A DNA stretch of 64,000 nucleotides from an uncultured Megasphaera sp. (GCF_900539295.1 NZ_UQBH01000003.1:62001-126000); one strand, 5' to 3'; shown: positions 35,017 to 44,143, counted from the stretch's first letter. The notes: generated by a model from the letters alone, not told the origin. Numbers and translations are program-made.

Positions 35017-36195
35017 ATGTTAAATGGCGAAAAGAAAATTGAAAGACCACTTCGTTGGGGCATTGTCGGCGGCGGCCGCACGGGACAGGTTGGCTATAAA
35101 CATCGCACGGGGGCGCTGCGCGACAACACGACATATCAGCTCTTGGCGGCAGCTTTCGATGTTGATTATGACCGCTGCAAGGATTTCGGCCGCAACCTCG
35201 GCGTCGCCGAAGAACGCCTCTATCCGGATTACAAAACGATGTTTACGGAAGAAGCCAAACGTCCGGACGGCATCGAAGTTGTTTCCATCGCTACGCCGAA
35301 CTTCACGCATTATGAAATCACCAAAGCAGCCCTTAACGCCGGTCTCCATGTCATCTGTGAAAAACCGTTGTTCTTTACGGTAGAAGAAGGCGAAGAAATC
35401 AAGAAACTGGCGGAAGAAAAAGGTAAAATCGTCGGTGTCACTTATGGTTTCTCTGGTTTCCAGATGCTGCTGCAGATGCGTTCGATGATTCAGAACGGTG
35501 ATCTCGGTACGATTCATATGATTGAACTCAGCTATACCCATGGCTTTGCCTGCAGTGAAATCGGCGACCAGCAGAATGAAGCACAGAAATGGCGTGTCGA
35601 TCCGAAAAAATCCGGCCCGTCCTTCGTCCTTGGCGATCTGTCGACGCATACTTTCTACATGAGCCAGCTGATTTGCCCGGATATCAAACTGAAAGAAGTT
35701 CTCTGTGATTGTCAGAGCTTTGTTAAATCTCGGGCTCCTCTGGAAGATAATGCCTATGTCCTCATGCATTATGACAATGGCGCTGTTGGCCGTATGTGGG
35801 TTTCGGCGGTCGATGCCGGCAGCATGGATTCTCAGCATATCCGTATCGTCGGTTCCAAAGCGTCGGTTGAATTCAACGATTGGCAGTCTAATGAACTCAT
35901 TTATGAAGTCCAGGGCCAGCCGAATCAGAAACTGTATCGCGGCATGCCCTATCTCAGTGACGACTGCACTGAATTCGAACGCATGAATGCTCTTCATACG
36001 GAAGGCCTCGGTGAAAGCTGGGCCAATATCTACCTCAAGATTGCCATGGCCATCGATGCCAAGAACCGCGGCGATGAAGAAGGTCTTAAGAAAATTAATT
36101 ATCCGGACATCAACGCCGGCATTGACGGCATCCGCTGGATCACGAAATGTGTCGAATCCGCAGATAAAGGCGGCGTCTGGGTTCCCTTTAAATAA
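35017..36195 (+). CDS. Gfo/Idh/MocA-family oxidoreductase
   Basis: The 392-residue product has an NAD(P)-binding N-terminus (LRWGIVGGGRTGQVGYKHR), the EKP motif (GLHVICEKPLFF near residue 113) and the C-terminal substrate domain (GDLSTHTFYMSQ near 209, with a conserved His). It probably oxidises a sugar or cyclitol hydroxyl to a ketone. The start follows AAAGGAGATAATT. It forms an operon with the isomerase gene 26 bases on. Length exceeds IolG (about 340). Confidence 0.88.
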   Translation: MLNGEKKIERPLRWGIVGGGRTGQVGYKHRTGALRDNTTYQLLAAAFDVDYDRCKDFGRNLGVAEERLYPDYKTMFTEEAKRPDGIEVVSIATPNFTHYEITKAALNAGLHVICEKPLFFTVEEGEEIKKLAEEKGKIVGVTYGFSGFQMLLQMRSMIQNGDLGTIHMIELSYTHGFACSEIGDQQNEAQKWRVDPKKSGPSFVLGDLSTHTFYMSQLICPDIKLKEVLCDCQSFVKSRAPLEDNAYVLMHYDNGAVGRMWVSAVDAGSMDSQHIRIVGSKASVEFNDWQSNELIYEVQGQPNQKLYRGMPYLSDDCTEFERMNALHTEGLGESWANIYLKIAMAIDAKNRGDEEGLKKINYPDINAGIDGIRWITKCVESADKGGVWVPFK

Positions 36196-36221
36196 GTGAG
36201 ATAAGAAAGCAGGTGAATGAA

Positions 36222-37160
36222 ATGCAGTTAGCAATTTGTACCGATGTATTCCAGGACCTTTCGTACACGGATATGCTCGATAAAGTAAAATCCCTTGGTA
36301 TTGATGCGGTTGAAATGACTGCCGGTGGTTGGGGTGCACAGAAGCACTGCCATACGCAGGAACTCTTGAAGGATTCGAAGAAGCTGCAGGCTTTTCAGGA
36401 CGAACTGACCAAACGCGGTATGCGTATCTCTGCCCTCAATACTTCTTGTAATCCGCTCTGGCCGTCGGCAACGGGCAAAGCCTATGAAAATTCCATGTAT
36501 GCCTGTGTCGATTTGGCGAAAAAACTTGGCGTCAAAAAAATCGTTGCCATGGCAGGCCTTCCGGCAGGGAGTCCGAAAGATGAAACGCCGAATTGGATCG
36601 TTTCGACTGTATCGTGGCCGGATTTCATGGAACCCTCCTATCAGTATCAGTGGGAAGTCACGATTGCTTTCTGGAAAAAGTTTGCAGCTTACGCAAAAGC
36701 GCATCATATTGAACAGATTGCCATTGAAGAATTCCCGGGGACCATGGTTTGGTCGGCAGAGACGATGCTCAAACTTCGTGAGGCGACCGATCCGATTATC
36801 GGCATCAACCTTGATCCGTCACATATGATGGTTCTTGGTGCTGATCCGATTGCAGCGGCACGGGCTCTCAAGGGATGCATCTTCCATGTTCACGGCAAGG
36901 ATGCACGTATCGAACGAGGCCTTGCCGATACGAATGGCCTTCTTGAGCCGCGCCCGGTTACGGAGTCAGCAGACCGTGTTTGGAATTATGTCGCCGTTGG
37001 CTGTGGTAAGGATTTGCAGTGGTGGAAAGAATTCTTCTCGGTCCTGTCGATGATGGGCTATCATGGTGATGTTTCTCTTGAAATGGAAGACCTTACCATG
37101 AGCGTTGAAGCCGGTGTTCATACGTCCATCGATGCCCTGCGCCAGACGATTAGTCAGTGA
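36222..37160 (+). CDS. sugar phosphate isomerase/epimerase, TIM barrel
   Basis: The ATG at 36222 follows GCAGGTG, giving 312 residues. Likely metal ligands are Glu in IAIEEFPGTM near residue 170, Asp and His in INLDPSHMM near 198, His in CIFHVHGKD near 225, and Glu in VSLEMEDLTM near 286. This set is typical of IolE/IolI-type enzymes and of isomerases that follow Gfo/Idh dehydrogenases. It probably acts on the 3-keto product of its upstream neighbour. The specific sugar is unknown. Confidence 0.85.
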   Translation: MQLAICTDVFQDLSYTDMLDKVKSLGIDAVEMTAGGWGAQKHCHTQELLKDSKKLQAFQDELTKRGMRISALNTSCNPLWPSATGKAYENSMYACVDLAKKLGVKKIVAMAGLPAGSPKDETPNWIVSTVSWPDFMEPSYQYQWEVTIAFWKKFAAYAKAHHIEQIAIEEFPGTMVWSAETMLKLREATDPIIGINLDPSHMMVLGADPIAAARALKGCIFHVHGKDARIERGLADTNGLLEPRPVTESADRVWNYVAVGCGKDLQWWKEFFSVLSMMGYHGDVSLEMEDLTMSVEAGVHTSIDALRQTISQ

Positions 37161-37266
37161 TGAGATTATCAGTGGGGATTATTCGACATGAATAAATCCT
37201 CATTTGAGATATTATCTCTTAAAGGGGTGCAAGATAACTCATCTGAAAAATAAAGTACGACTCAAA
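37161..37266. other. short intergenic stretch after the isomerase gene
   Basis: It includes the palindrome GAGATATTATCTC and TCAGTGGGGATT, a 12-base match to the CRISPR leaders. No gene is seen. Confidence 0.3.
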
Positions 37267-37291
37267 TGTAGTGACCTCAAAACGTTAGACC
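37267..37291. mobile_element. possible solo IS3-family end
   Basis: The sequence opens TGTAGTGACCTCAAAACG and continues TTAGACC. It resembles the terminal inverted repeats of IS3/IS150-group elements (TGT..TGACCCCAAAA..TTAGAC). No transposase or second end was found, so it can only be a remnant. Confidence 0.35.
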
Positions 37292-37293
37292 TG

Positions 37294-37327
37294 GCCACCG
37301 CAGCAGATATACTGCGGTGGCTTTTTT
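37294..37327 (+). terminator. terminator of the dehydrogenase-isomerase operon
   Basis: GCCACCGCAG pairs perfectly with CTGCGGTGGC, followed by six T's. Confidence 0.88.
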
Positions 37328-37364
37328 ATGCGCTGGTATGCTACTGACTATAAGGAACAGTGAT

Positions 37365-37583
37365 TTGCTTACGGAAAGAAGCGTCACGTGTGCTATAATA
37401 ATCTTAAGAAGGCCAGTCAGACTATAATGCGAAAGGAAAGTGACCATGATAATTCCCGATAAAAAGTGCCATCGATAGAGAGAAGGACGGAGTAAATCCC
37501 TAATGACTGCGATATAGGGACTGTCAGTGGGGATTTAGCTGCATTGCATATCAAGGAAAACACGGGGAAATAAAATTTTTGCT
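37365..37583 (+). repeat. CRISPR leader, right copy of the 219-bp direct repeat
   Basis: This is the second copy of the leader at 29833-30051. It is in direct orientation, equal in length, and has only scattered substitutions. It ends at the first repeat of array 3. The extended -10 TGCTATAAT is kept. Confidence 0.9.
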
Positions 37584-37806
37584 GTCGCACCCCAACGGGT
37601 GCGTGGATTGAAACGCGCTGGCTCAAAATAACCGGCAATCGCTGTCGTGTCGCACCCCAACGGGTGCGTGGATTGAAACTCCGTGCCAAGATTTTTCCAT
37701 TGCCGGACGCCAGGTCGCACCCCAACGGGTGCGTGGATTGAAACATCGTAACTCGTCCCCCGGACAACGAATTCCATGGTCGCACCCCAACGGGTGCGTG
37801 GATTGA
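37584..37806 (+). CRISPR. CRISPR array 3: 4 repeats, 3 spacers
   Basis: Repeats start at 37584, 37649, 37714 and 37779. All carry the CCCCAACGGG allele, identical to the old-end repeats of array 1. Spacers are all 34 bp. The last repeat stops after GGATTGA, so the distal end is truncated. No cas gene is adjacent. Confidence 0.97.
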
Positions 37807-37837
37807 GGCCGGGTTCAGTTGCTCTAAATTTTGGCAC

Positions 37838-37892
37838 AAAAAAAGAGGCTGTACGCCGTGATTTTGTTTCTCACGGGGTACAGCCTTTTTGC
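37838..37892 (-). terminator. terminator of the NCS2 permease gene
   Basis: AGGCTGTAC with GTACAGCCT forms the outer stem and CGTGA/TCACG the inner. T-runs on both sides allow use by array 3 as well. Confidence 0.75.
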
Positions 37893-37899
37893 TATCACC

Positions 37900-39294
37900 T
37901 TATAAGAAGATATATTTTAAGACGAAGATGACGGCTAGGACGTACATGAGGAGGGAAATCTTTTCCCGCTTGTTGGTCAAGACGTTGATGAAGACATAGG
38001 AGATAATGCCAAAGGAGATACCTTCTGAAATGCTGTAGCAGAAGGGCATGGCAATAATCGTAATGTATGCCGGAATGGATTCGCTGAAGTCGTCAAAGTC
38101 GATGCCGACGACGGCGGTCAGCATGAGGAAGCCGACGATAACCAAGGCCGGTGCCGTAGCAAAGGCCGGGATGGCCATGAAGAACGGCGATAAGAAGAGA
38201 GACAGGGCGAAGAGGATGGCAACGCAGACGGCAGTCAAACCGGTGCGGCCGCCTTCACTGACGCCGGTAGCACTTTCGACGAAGGTCGTCGTCGTGCTGG
38301 TACCGAGGACGGCACCGAAGGTCGTTGCGACGGCGTCGGCTAAAAGGGCGCCTTTGATGCGGGGCAGACGGCCGTTTTCGTCGAGCATGTTAGCCTTGGA
38401 CGATACGCCGATGAGGGTTCCCAAGGTGTCGAAGATGTCGACGAAGAGGAAGGCGAACATGACGACTAAGAAGTCCAGGCTGAAGACGCGGCTGAAGTCG
38501 AGCTGACCGAAAATCGGGTCCAGGCTGGCCGGGGTAAAGGCAGCAGCACCGCCGGAGAGATCCGGGATGACGCTGAACATGTGTAATTCCGGATTGGGGA
38601 CGTAGAGGCCGGTGAGTTCGCAGATAATGGCCAAAATCCACGTGAAGAGGATGCCCCAAAGGATGTTGCCGCGGACTTTTTTGACCATCAGGACCCCGGT
38701 GAACATGATGCCAATCATGGACAGGAGAACTGTGATGCCAACGGTATTGAAGGTACCCGTAGCGGCGGATTGTTTAAAGGAAAAGAGGGCGATTTTCGTA
38801 GCCGGATTGGCGACGATAATCTGAGCATTCAAGAGGCCGATAAGGGCAATGAAGAGGCCGATACCGGCGGATACAGCCCGTTTCAAGGTCATGGGGATGG
38901 CGTTGAAAATGGCTTCGCGGACATTGGTCAGGGACAAGACGATGAAAATAATCCCTTCAACGAATACAGCCGCCAAGGCCATTTCCCAGGTGTAGCCCAT
39001 CTGCAGTACGACAGTAAAGGCAAAGAAGGCGTTGAGCCCCATGCCAGGCGCCAAAGCGAAAGGATAGTTGGCAAAAACGGCCATGCACAAGGTCCCGATG
39101 AGGGAGGCCAGGGCCGTTGCCGTCAGGACGGCGCCCTTATCCATGCCGGCGGCGCTCATGATCGTCGGGTTGACGGCCAGAATGTAAGCCATAGTCATAA
39201 AAGTCGTAATCCCGGCTAGGATTTCGGTACGGACCGTCGTGCCGTTTTCACGAAGGTGAAAAATACGGTCGAGAAAAGACGGTTGGTTTTCCAT
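37900..39294 (-). CDS. NCS2-family purine permease (adenine/guanine/hypoxanthine type)
   Basis: The 464-residue protein has about 12-14 membrane segments. It opens LDRIFHLRENGTTVRTEILA then GITTFMTMAYILAVNP, the AzgA/PbuG-type signature. VDIFDTLGTLIGVSSKANML near residue 288 and TTTFVESATGVSEGGRTGL near 335 form the substrate and proton site. It imports purine bases. The divergent adenine deaminase gene fits adenine or hypoxanthine uptake. Confidence 0.92.
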   Translation of the reverse strand: MENQPSFLDRIFHLRENGTTVRTEILAGITTFMTMAYILAVNPTIMSAAGMDKGAVLTATALASLIGTLCMAVFANYPFALAPGMGLNAFFAFTVVLQMGYTWEMALAAVFVEGIIFIVLSLTNVREAIFNAIPMTLKRAVSAGIGLFIALIGLLNAQIIVANPATKIALFSFKQSAATGTFNTVGITVLLSMIGIMFTGVLMVKKVRGNILWGILFTWILAIICELTGLYVPNPELHMFSVIPDLSGGAAAFTPASLDPIFGQLDFSRVFSLDFLVVMFAFLFVDIFDTLGTLIGVSSKANMLDENGRLPRIKGALLADAVATTFGAVLGTSTTTTFVESATGVSEGGRTGLTAVCVAILFALSLFLSPFFMAIPAFATAPALVIVGFLMLTAVVGIDFDDFSESIPAYITIIAMPFCYSISEGISFGIISYVFINVLTNKREKISLLMYVLAVIFVLKYIFL

Positions 39295-39408
39295 AACATG
39301 TTCACACTCCTTTTTTTAATACTGCCATAAATGAATATAATAAATAATGACAAGCAATATTATGGAATATTATCATTATAGGGGCTTTGGCATATTTGAG
39401 CAATACTT
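39295..39408. other. divergent intergenic region, permease side
   Basis: AT-rich, with AATATTATGG/AATATTATC repeats. I looked for a purine riboswitch and saw no conserved junction. Confidence 0.4.
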
Positions 39409-39438
39409 TTGTCAAAAAAAGCGATAATATGGTACAAT
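39409..39438 (+). promoter_or_regulatory. promoter of ade
   Basis: TTGTCA (39409-39414) and TACAAT (39433-39438) are 18 bases apart. It overlaps the upstream in-frame ATG at 39437, which supports the later start. Confidence 0.6.
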
Positions 39439-39487
39439 GAGTCAGAACAATAAAATACATGATATTACCGAAAGAGAGGGGTACATT

Positions 39488-41230
39488 ATGACAGTGACGC
39501 GGAACCAGTTAAAACGGCGTATTGCCGTTGCCCGGGGCCTCGAACCGGGGGATCTTGTCCTTAAAGATTGCCATATTGTAGATGTATATACACAGACGAC
39601 GCGAAAAGGGGATATCGTCATCGCCGACGGCGTCATCGCCGGCGTAGGCGGCCCTTATGAAGGGAAGAAAGTAATCGATGCAAAGGGAGCCTATGCAGCG
39701 CCGGGCCTCATCGAAAGCCATATCCATATCGAGTCCTGTTACGTCAGTCCTGAAGAATTCGGCCGCTTAGTCGTGCCTTTCGGAACGACGACCATCGTTG
39801 CCGATCCGCATGAAATCGTCAACGTCTGCGGCTTGAAGGGTTTGGATTATATGATGAAGGCGGCAGAAGAAACGGCTCTCGACATCCATTTTATGGTGCC
39901 GTCCTGCGTGCCGGCGACGCCTTTTGACCACAGCGGTGCCACCCTTGAAGCCAAGGATATGGAAGCTCCCCTGGCCGATGACCGCATCCTCGGTGTCGGC
40001 GAATTCATGAACTGCCCGGGTATCCTCGAAGGACACGATGCTGTCCTCGATAAACTCATTACGGCCTATGGCACGGGAAAACCCATTGACGGTCACAGCC
40101 CCGGTGTTCATGGCAAGGATCTTCAGGCCTACATTTCGGCCCAAATCCTGACCGACCACGAATGCTTCAGCAAAAGCGACGCCGAAGAACGGGTTCAAGC
40201 CGGGATGTACGTCCTCTTGCGCAACGGCTCGGCCTGCCACGATTTGCCGAAGCTGGTAAAAGCCGTGACGCCGGCCAGTTTACGGCGGTTCCTCTTGTGC
40301 TCGGACGACCTTCATCCCAAGACGATTTTTGAAAAAGGCCACCTCAACGAACACCTGCGCTTATGCGTTGCCGCCGGTCTCTCACCGGAAGCTGCCATCA
40401 CCATGGGCACCTTAAATGCGGCTGAATGCTATCATTTTGACGACCGCGGCGCCTTGGCACCGGGTAAGCGAGCTGACATCGTCCTCTTTGAAGACTTGCA
40501 GGACTTCAAGGTCCGAGCTACCTTTATTGAAGGGCAGAAGGTCGCTGAAAACGGTCAGTATCTGCCTCCCTTTACGAGAGCCGATTACAGTTCGGTCGGT
40601 AGTTCAGTGACGATTGCCGATTTCTCGGAAGAAAAACTGGTCATGCATTTAAAGAGCGATCATGTGCGGACCATCGATATCATGCCCGGCGGCGTCGTTA
40701 CCGGAAAAGGGGAAGCCCAAATCCGACGTGATGAAACGGGCGACTTCATCTTTGATGAAACGGCTGATATCATCAAAGTCGCCGTCATCGAACGCCATCA
40801 CGGCACGGGCAACGTCGGCCTCGGCCTGCTCCGCGGCTACGGCCTGAAAAAAGGAGCTGTCGCCGTTTCTATCGCCCACGACTCGCATAATATCATCGTG
40901 GCCGGCGCCGGCAATAAGGATATGGCTGCGGCTGTCGAAGTCTTGGAACAACAGAAGGGCGGTATGGCCGTCATTCTTGACGGAAAGGTATTGGCCGCCA
41001 TTCCGCTGCCCATTGCCGGTCTGATGAGCGATAAGCCGGCTGCCGAAGTCGACGCCGCTCTCGATGACCTCTATGATAAGGCACGCAGTATCTTAGGCGT
41101 CAGTGCCGATGTCGATGTCATCATGACGTTGTGCTTCATGAGCTTGCCGGTCATTCCAAAACTTAAATTACTCGATACGGGATTATTCGACGTCGAGGCC
41201 TTTGATTTTGTCCCGGTTGAACTGTCCTGA
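39488..41230 (+). CDS. ade: adenine deaminase
   Basis: The enzyme converts adenine to hypoxanthine and ammonia for purine salvage. The ATG at 39488 follows GAGAGGGGT and gives 580 residues, the usual length. It has the metal motif ESHIHIESCYVSP near residue 75, DPHEIVNVCG near 108, GHSPGVHG near 205, LCSDDLHP near 279 and the C-terminal domain with AHDSHNIIVAG near 470. Confidence 0.95.
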   Translation: MTVTRNQLKRRIAVARGLEPGDLVLKDCHIVDVYTQTTRKGDIVIADGVIAGVGGPYEGKKVIDAKGAYAAPGLIESHIHIESCYVSPEEFGRLVVPFGTTTIVADPHEIVNVCGLKGLDYMMKAAEETALDIHFMVPSCVPATPFDHSGATLEAKDMEAPLADDRILGVGEFMNCPGILEGHDAVLDKLITAYGTGKPIDGHSPGVHGKDLQAYISAQILTDHECFSKSDAEERVQAGMYVLLRNGSACHDLPKLVKAVTPASLRRFLLCSDDLHPKTIFEKGHLNEHLRLCVAAGLSPEAAITMGTLNAAECYHFDDRGALAPGKRADIVLFEDLQDFKVRATFIEGQKVAENGQYLPPFTRADYSSVGSSVTIADFSEEKLVMHLKSDHVRTIDIMPGGVVTGKGEAQIRRDETGDFIFDETADIIKVAVIERHHGTGNVGLGLLRGYGLKKGAVAVSIAHDSHNIIVAGAGNKDMAAAVEVLEQQKGGMAVILDGKVLAAIPLPIAGLMSDKPAAEVDAALDDLYDKARSILGVSADVDVIMTLCFMSLPVIPKLKLLDTGLFDVEAFDFVPVELS

Positions 41231-41252
41231 AACGGAAGAGTGTATCCTGTCT

Positions 41253-41282
41253 TTGAAAAAATACAACGGTATATGCTATAAT
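41253..41282 (+). promoter_or_regulatory. promoter of the pot leader
   Basis: TTGAAA (41253-41258) and TATAAT (41277-41282) are 18 bases apart; TGC gives an extended -10. Confidence 0.7.
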
Positions 41283-41287
41283 AAAAT

Positions 41288-41441
41288 AAAGTATACCTAA
41301 TGTATCGGGAAGCCTGAATCAGGCTTCCTGCAAAGACGGTGCCTTTTAGTAAGGCACTTTGCATACGGGGCAGGAACCACATTCCATCATAGAAAGAAGG
41401 GACCTCGCATAAGGGACAGCTTGTGCGAAATCCCTTTTTTT
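41288..41441 (+). ncRNA. structured leader or small RNA ending in a terminator, upstream of potABCD
   Basis: After its own promoter, three stems follow: GGAAGCCTG/CAGGCTTCC (41308-41328), a two-part stem TGCAAAG..GTGCCTT/AAGGCAC.TTTGCA (41329-41363), and a terminator GGGA..CGCATAAG/CTTGTGCG..TCCC with seven T's (41399-41441). Read-through would give potA 32 bases on. It fits an attenuator, a riboswitch or a short RNA. I do not recognise the fold. Confidence 0.55.
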
Positions 41442-41473
41442 AGAGTCCTGTTGGATAAAAAGGAGAAGTGAGA

Positions 41474-42544
41474 ATGGCAAAAGAATTGATTTATTTGGAC
41501 AATGTATCCAAATCCTATGAGGGGCACCTGGTATTAGATGAGCTGAATCTTACCATTTCAGAAAATTCATTTGTCACCCTTTTAGGACCGAGCGGCTGTG
41601 GCAAGACGACGACTTTGCGGCTTCTTGCCGGTTTTGAAACACCCGATAAAGGGCGAATCCTCTTTGATGGAAAGGATATTACCCAGCTGCCGCCCAATCG
41701 GCGTCAGGTCAACACGGTGTTCCAGAATTATTCCCTTTTTTCGCATATGGATGTCGCCGAGAATATCGCCTTCGGGCCTAAGATTCATGGCAAGCCTCGC
41801 GATTACATCCGTGACAAAATCAGCTATGCCTTGAAACTGGTCAATCTCGACGGTTATGAACATGCCAACATCGTCGACCTCTCCGGCGGCCAGCAGCAGC
41901 GTGTGGCCATTGCCAGAGCCATCGTCAACGAGCCGCGGGTATTGCTTCTTGACGAACCGCTCAGTGCCCTGGACCGGAAGCTGCGCCGCAGTATGCAGCT
42001 CGAGCTCATCAAGATTAAAGAAGAGCTGGGAATTACCTTCGTCTTCGTAACCCACGATCAGGAAGAAGCACTCAGCATGTCCGACATCGTCGTCGTCATG
42101 AACCAAGGCTATATTCAGCAGATCGGCACGCCGGAAAGTATCTACAATGAACCGGAAAACGCTTTTGTTGCCGACTTCATCGGTGACAGCAACATCGTCG
42201 ACGGCCTCATGGTCCACGATAAGTTGGTCCGCATTGCCGACTACGATTTCGAATGCGTTGACGTCGGCTTCGGTACGAATCGTCCCGTCGACGTCCAGAT
42301 ACGGCCGGAAGACATGGAACTGCGGCCGGCTCGTGAAGGCGGCTTCAACGGTGTCGTCACCAAAGTCATTTTTGAAGGCATGAACTATAACATTACCATT
42401 CAGGCCCGGAATATCGAATGGCTGGTCAAGTCGACGAAAAATTATGAACCGGGCGACGAAGTCAGCTTGGAAGTCGATCCTTTTAATATCCAAATCATGA
42501 ATAAACCGGAATCCGAAGACGAAAGGGCGATGGAAAATGATTAA
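41474..42544 (+). CDS. potA: spermidine/putrescine ABC transporter ATP-binding protein
   Basis: The ATG at 41474 follows AAAGGAGAAGTG. The 356-residue product has Walker A GPSGCGKTT near residue 38, LSGGQQQR near 137, Walker B VLLLDEPLSALD near 157, FVTHDQEEA near 197 and a C-terminal TOBE domain (PVDVQIRPEDMEL). It powers polyamine uptake by PotBCD. It overlaps potB by 8 bases. Confidence 0.93.
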   Translation: MAKELIYLDNVSKSYEGHLVLDELNLTISENSFVTLLGPSGCGKTTTLRLLAGFETPDKGRILFDGKDITQLPPNRRQVNTVFQNYSLFSHMDVAENIAFGPKIHGKPRDYIRDKISYALKLVNLDGYEHANIVDLSGGQQQRVAIARAIVNEPRVLLLDEPLSALDRKLRRSMQLELIKIKEELGITFVFVTHDQEEALSMSDIVVVMNQGYIQQIGTPESIYNEPENAFVADFIGDSNIVDGLMVHDKLVRIADYDFECVDVGFGTNRPVDVQIRPEDMELRPAREGGFNGVVTKVIFEGMNYNITIQARNIEWLVKSTKNYEPGDEVSLEVDPFNIQIMNKPESEDERAMEND

Positions 42545-43364
42545 CTCGGCAGCGATCCGCAATCTGTTTACGTTGCCCTTCCTCATTTGGGCAATCCTGT
42601 TTATTTTCTGTCCCCTCGTGGCCATCGCCTGGTACGGCCTGACCGACAGCAGTGGGACTTTTACGTTAGCGAATATCAGCCTCATTGCTCACTGGGAATA
42701 TTTAAAATCCCTGGAACTGTCCTTGCTCCTGGCCTTAGTCAGTACGGTTGTCTGTCTTCTCGTGGCCTATCCGCTGTGCCTCATTTTGACTGAAGAAAAG
42801 CGGAGTAAGAGCACCCTTTTATTTCTGTTGTTCGTCCTTCCTATGTGGATGAATTCCATGCTGACGACCATGGCTTGGCAGACGATTCTTGAAAAGAATG
42901 GTATTCTTAATCAGTTCTTGCGTCTTTTGTCCCTGCCGGACGTCGTGCTCATCAACACGCCGGCAGCTATTGTCATCGGCATGATCTATAACTTTTTACC
43001 TTATATGATCTTGCCCCTCTACGTATCCTTGAGCAAAATCAACCGCAACGTCATCGCCGCCGCCCGCGACCTCGGGGCCAGTTCCTGGCAGACCTTCACC
43101 AAGGTCATCCTGCCCTTGTCCCTGCCCGGTGCCATCAGCGGCATTACTATGGTTTTTATCCCGTCGCTGACGACGTTCTTTATCAGCGGCCTTTTAGGCG
43201 GGAATAAGGTTCTCCTCATCGGCAACATTGTCGAACAGGAATTTACCATGGCCTATGACTGGCACTTAGGGAGCGGCTTATCCCTGGTGCTGATGCTGTT
43301 CATCATCGTCAATATGGTGATGACGGCTTACTTTGACCGCAGTGAAGGGCAGGTGAAGAAATGA
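42537..43364 (+). CDS. potB: spermidine/putrescine ABC transporter permease
   Basis: The 275-residue inner-membrane protein has six predicted membrane segments. The EAA-loop VIAAARDLGASSWQTFTKVI lies near residue 172. It pairs with PotC. Its stop overlaps the potC start. Confidence 0.92.
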   Translation: MINSAAIRNLFTLPFLIWAILFIFCPLVAIAWYGLTDSSGTFTLANISLIAHWEYLKSLELSLLLALVSTVVCLLVAYPLCLILTEEKRSKSTLLFLLFVLPMWMNSMLTTMAWQTILEKNGILNQFLRLLSLPDVVLINTPAAIVIGMIYNFLPYMILPLYVSLSKINRNVIAAARDLGASSWQTFTKVILPLSLPGAISGITMVFIPSLTTFFISGLLGGNKVLLIGNIVEQEFTMAYDWHLGSGLSLVLMLFIIVNMVMTAYFDRSEGQVKK

Positions 43365-44143
43365 TGGAAAAATGGAAAAAAGGCTATGTTGCCTTAGTCG
43401 TTCTCTTTCTCTATGCGCCCATTGGCGTCCTCATTGCACAGTCCTTCAACGCCAGCCGCTATCGCGGCCATTGGACGGGGTTTACCCTGCAGTGGTACGG
43501 CGAACTCTTTCAAAATGAAGGGATTCTCGAAGCCTTGCAGAATACGATTACCATCGGCCTGACGTCGGCGGCTCTGGCGACCATCCTGGGCCTCATTACC
43601 TGCATGGCTCTGCGCGGTATGGGACGCAAGCAGCGCTCGGTCCTACTCGGGGTAGCCAGTCTGCCACTCTTAAATGCCGATATCGTTACCGGGATTTCCC
43701 TGATGCTGCTCTTTCTCGGCATGGGGCTGCGCCTTGGCTATGGCTCCATCCTCATGGCTCACGTCGTCTTTAATCTGCCTTATGTCATTTTGTGCATCAT
43801 GCCTCAGTTCCTGGCCCTCGACCGCAGCTGCTACGATGCCGCCCGCGATCTCGGGGCAACGCCCTTTGTCGCCTTTCGCCGCGTCGTCCTGCCGGAGCTG
43901 CGGCCCAGTCTCTTGGCCGGGTTCATGCTGGCCTTTACCATGTCTGCCGATGATTTCATCATTACCCACTTTACGAAAGGCGCCGGCATCGATACGCTGC
44001 CGACGGAAATTTACGCAGAATTGAAACTCGGCATCCATCCGGAAATGTATGCCCTGTCGACACTGGTGTTCGTCTTTGTCTTGGTCTTTGCGGTCTTACT
44101 CACGATGAACCGCAAGCGATTGGCCTTGGGACGAGATTTATAA
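43361..44143 (+). CDS. potC: spermidine/putrescine ABC transporter permease
   Basis: The 260-residue product opens with a membrane segment (GYVALVVLFLYAPIGVLIAQ then SFN), as PotC does. The EAA loop SCYDAARDLGATPFVAFRRV lies near residue 157. FTMSADDFIITHFTKG near 195 is PotC-like. Confidence 0.93.
   Translation: MMEKWKKGYVALVVLFLYAPIGVLIAQSFNASRYRGHWTGFTLQWYGELFQNEGILEALQNTITIGLTSAALATILGLITCMALRGMGRKQRSVLLGVASLPLLNADIVTGISLMLLFLGMGLRLGYGSILMAHVVFNLPYVILCIMPQFLALDRSCYDAARDLGATPFVAFRRVVLPELRPSLLAGFMLAFTMSADDFIITHFTKGAGIDTLPTEIYAELKLGIHPEMYALSTLVFVFVLVFAVLLTMNRKRLALGRDL

Noticed and set aside
39295..39487. Purine riboswitch between the permease and ade
   Set aside because: No conserved three-way junction segments could be seen; only an ordinary promoter is supported.
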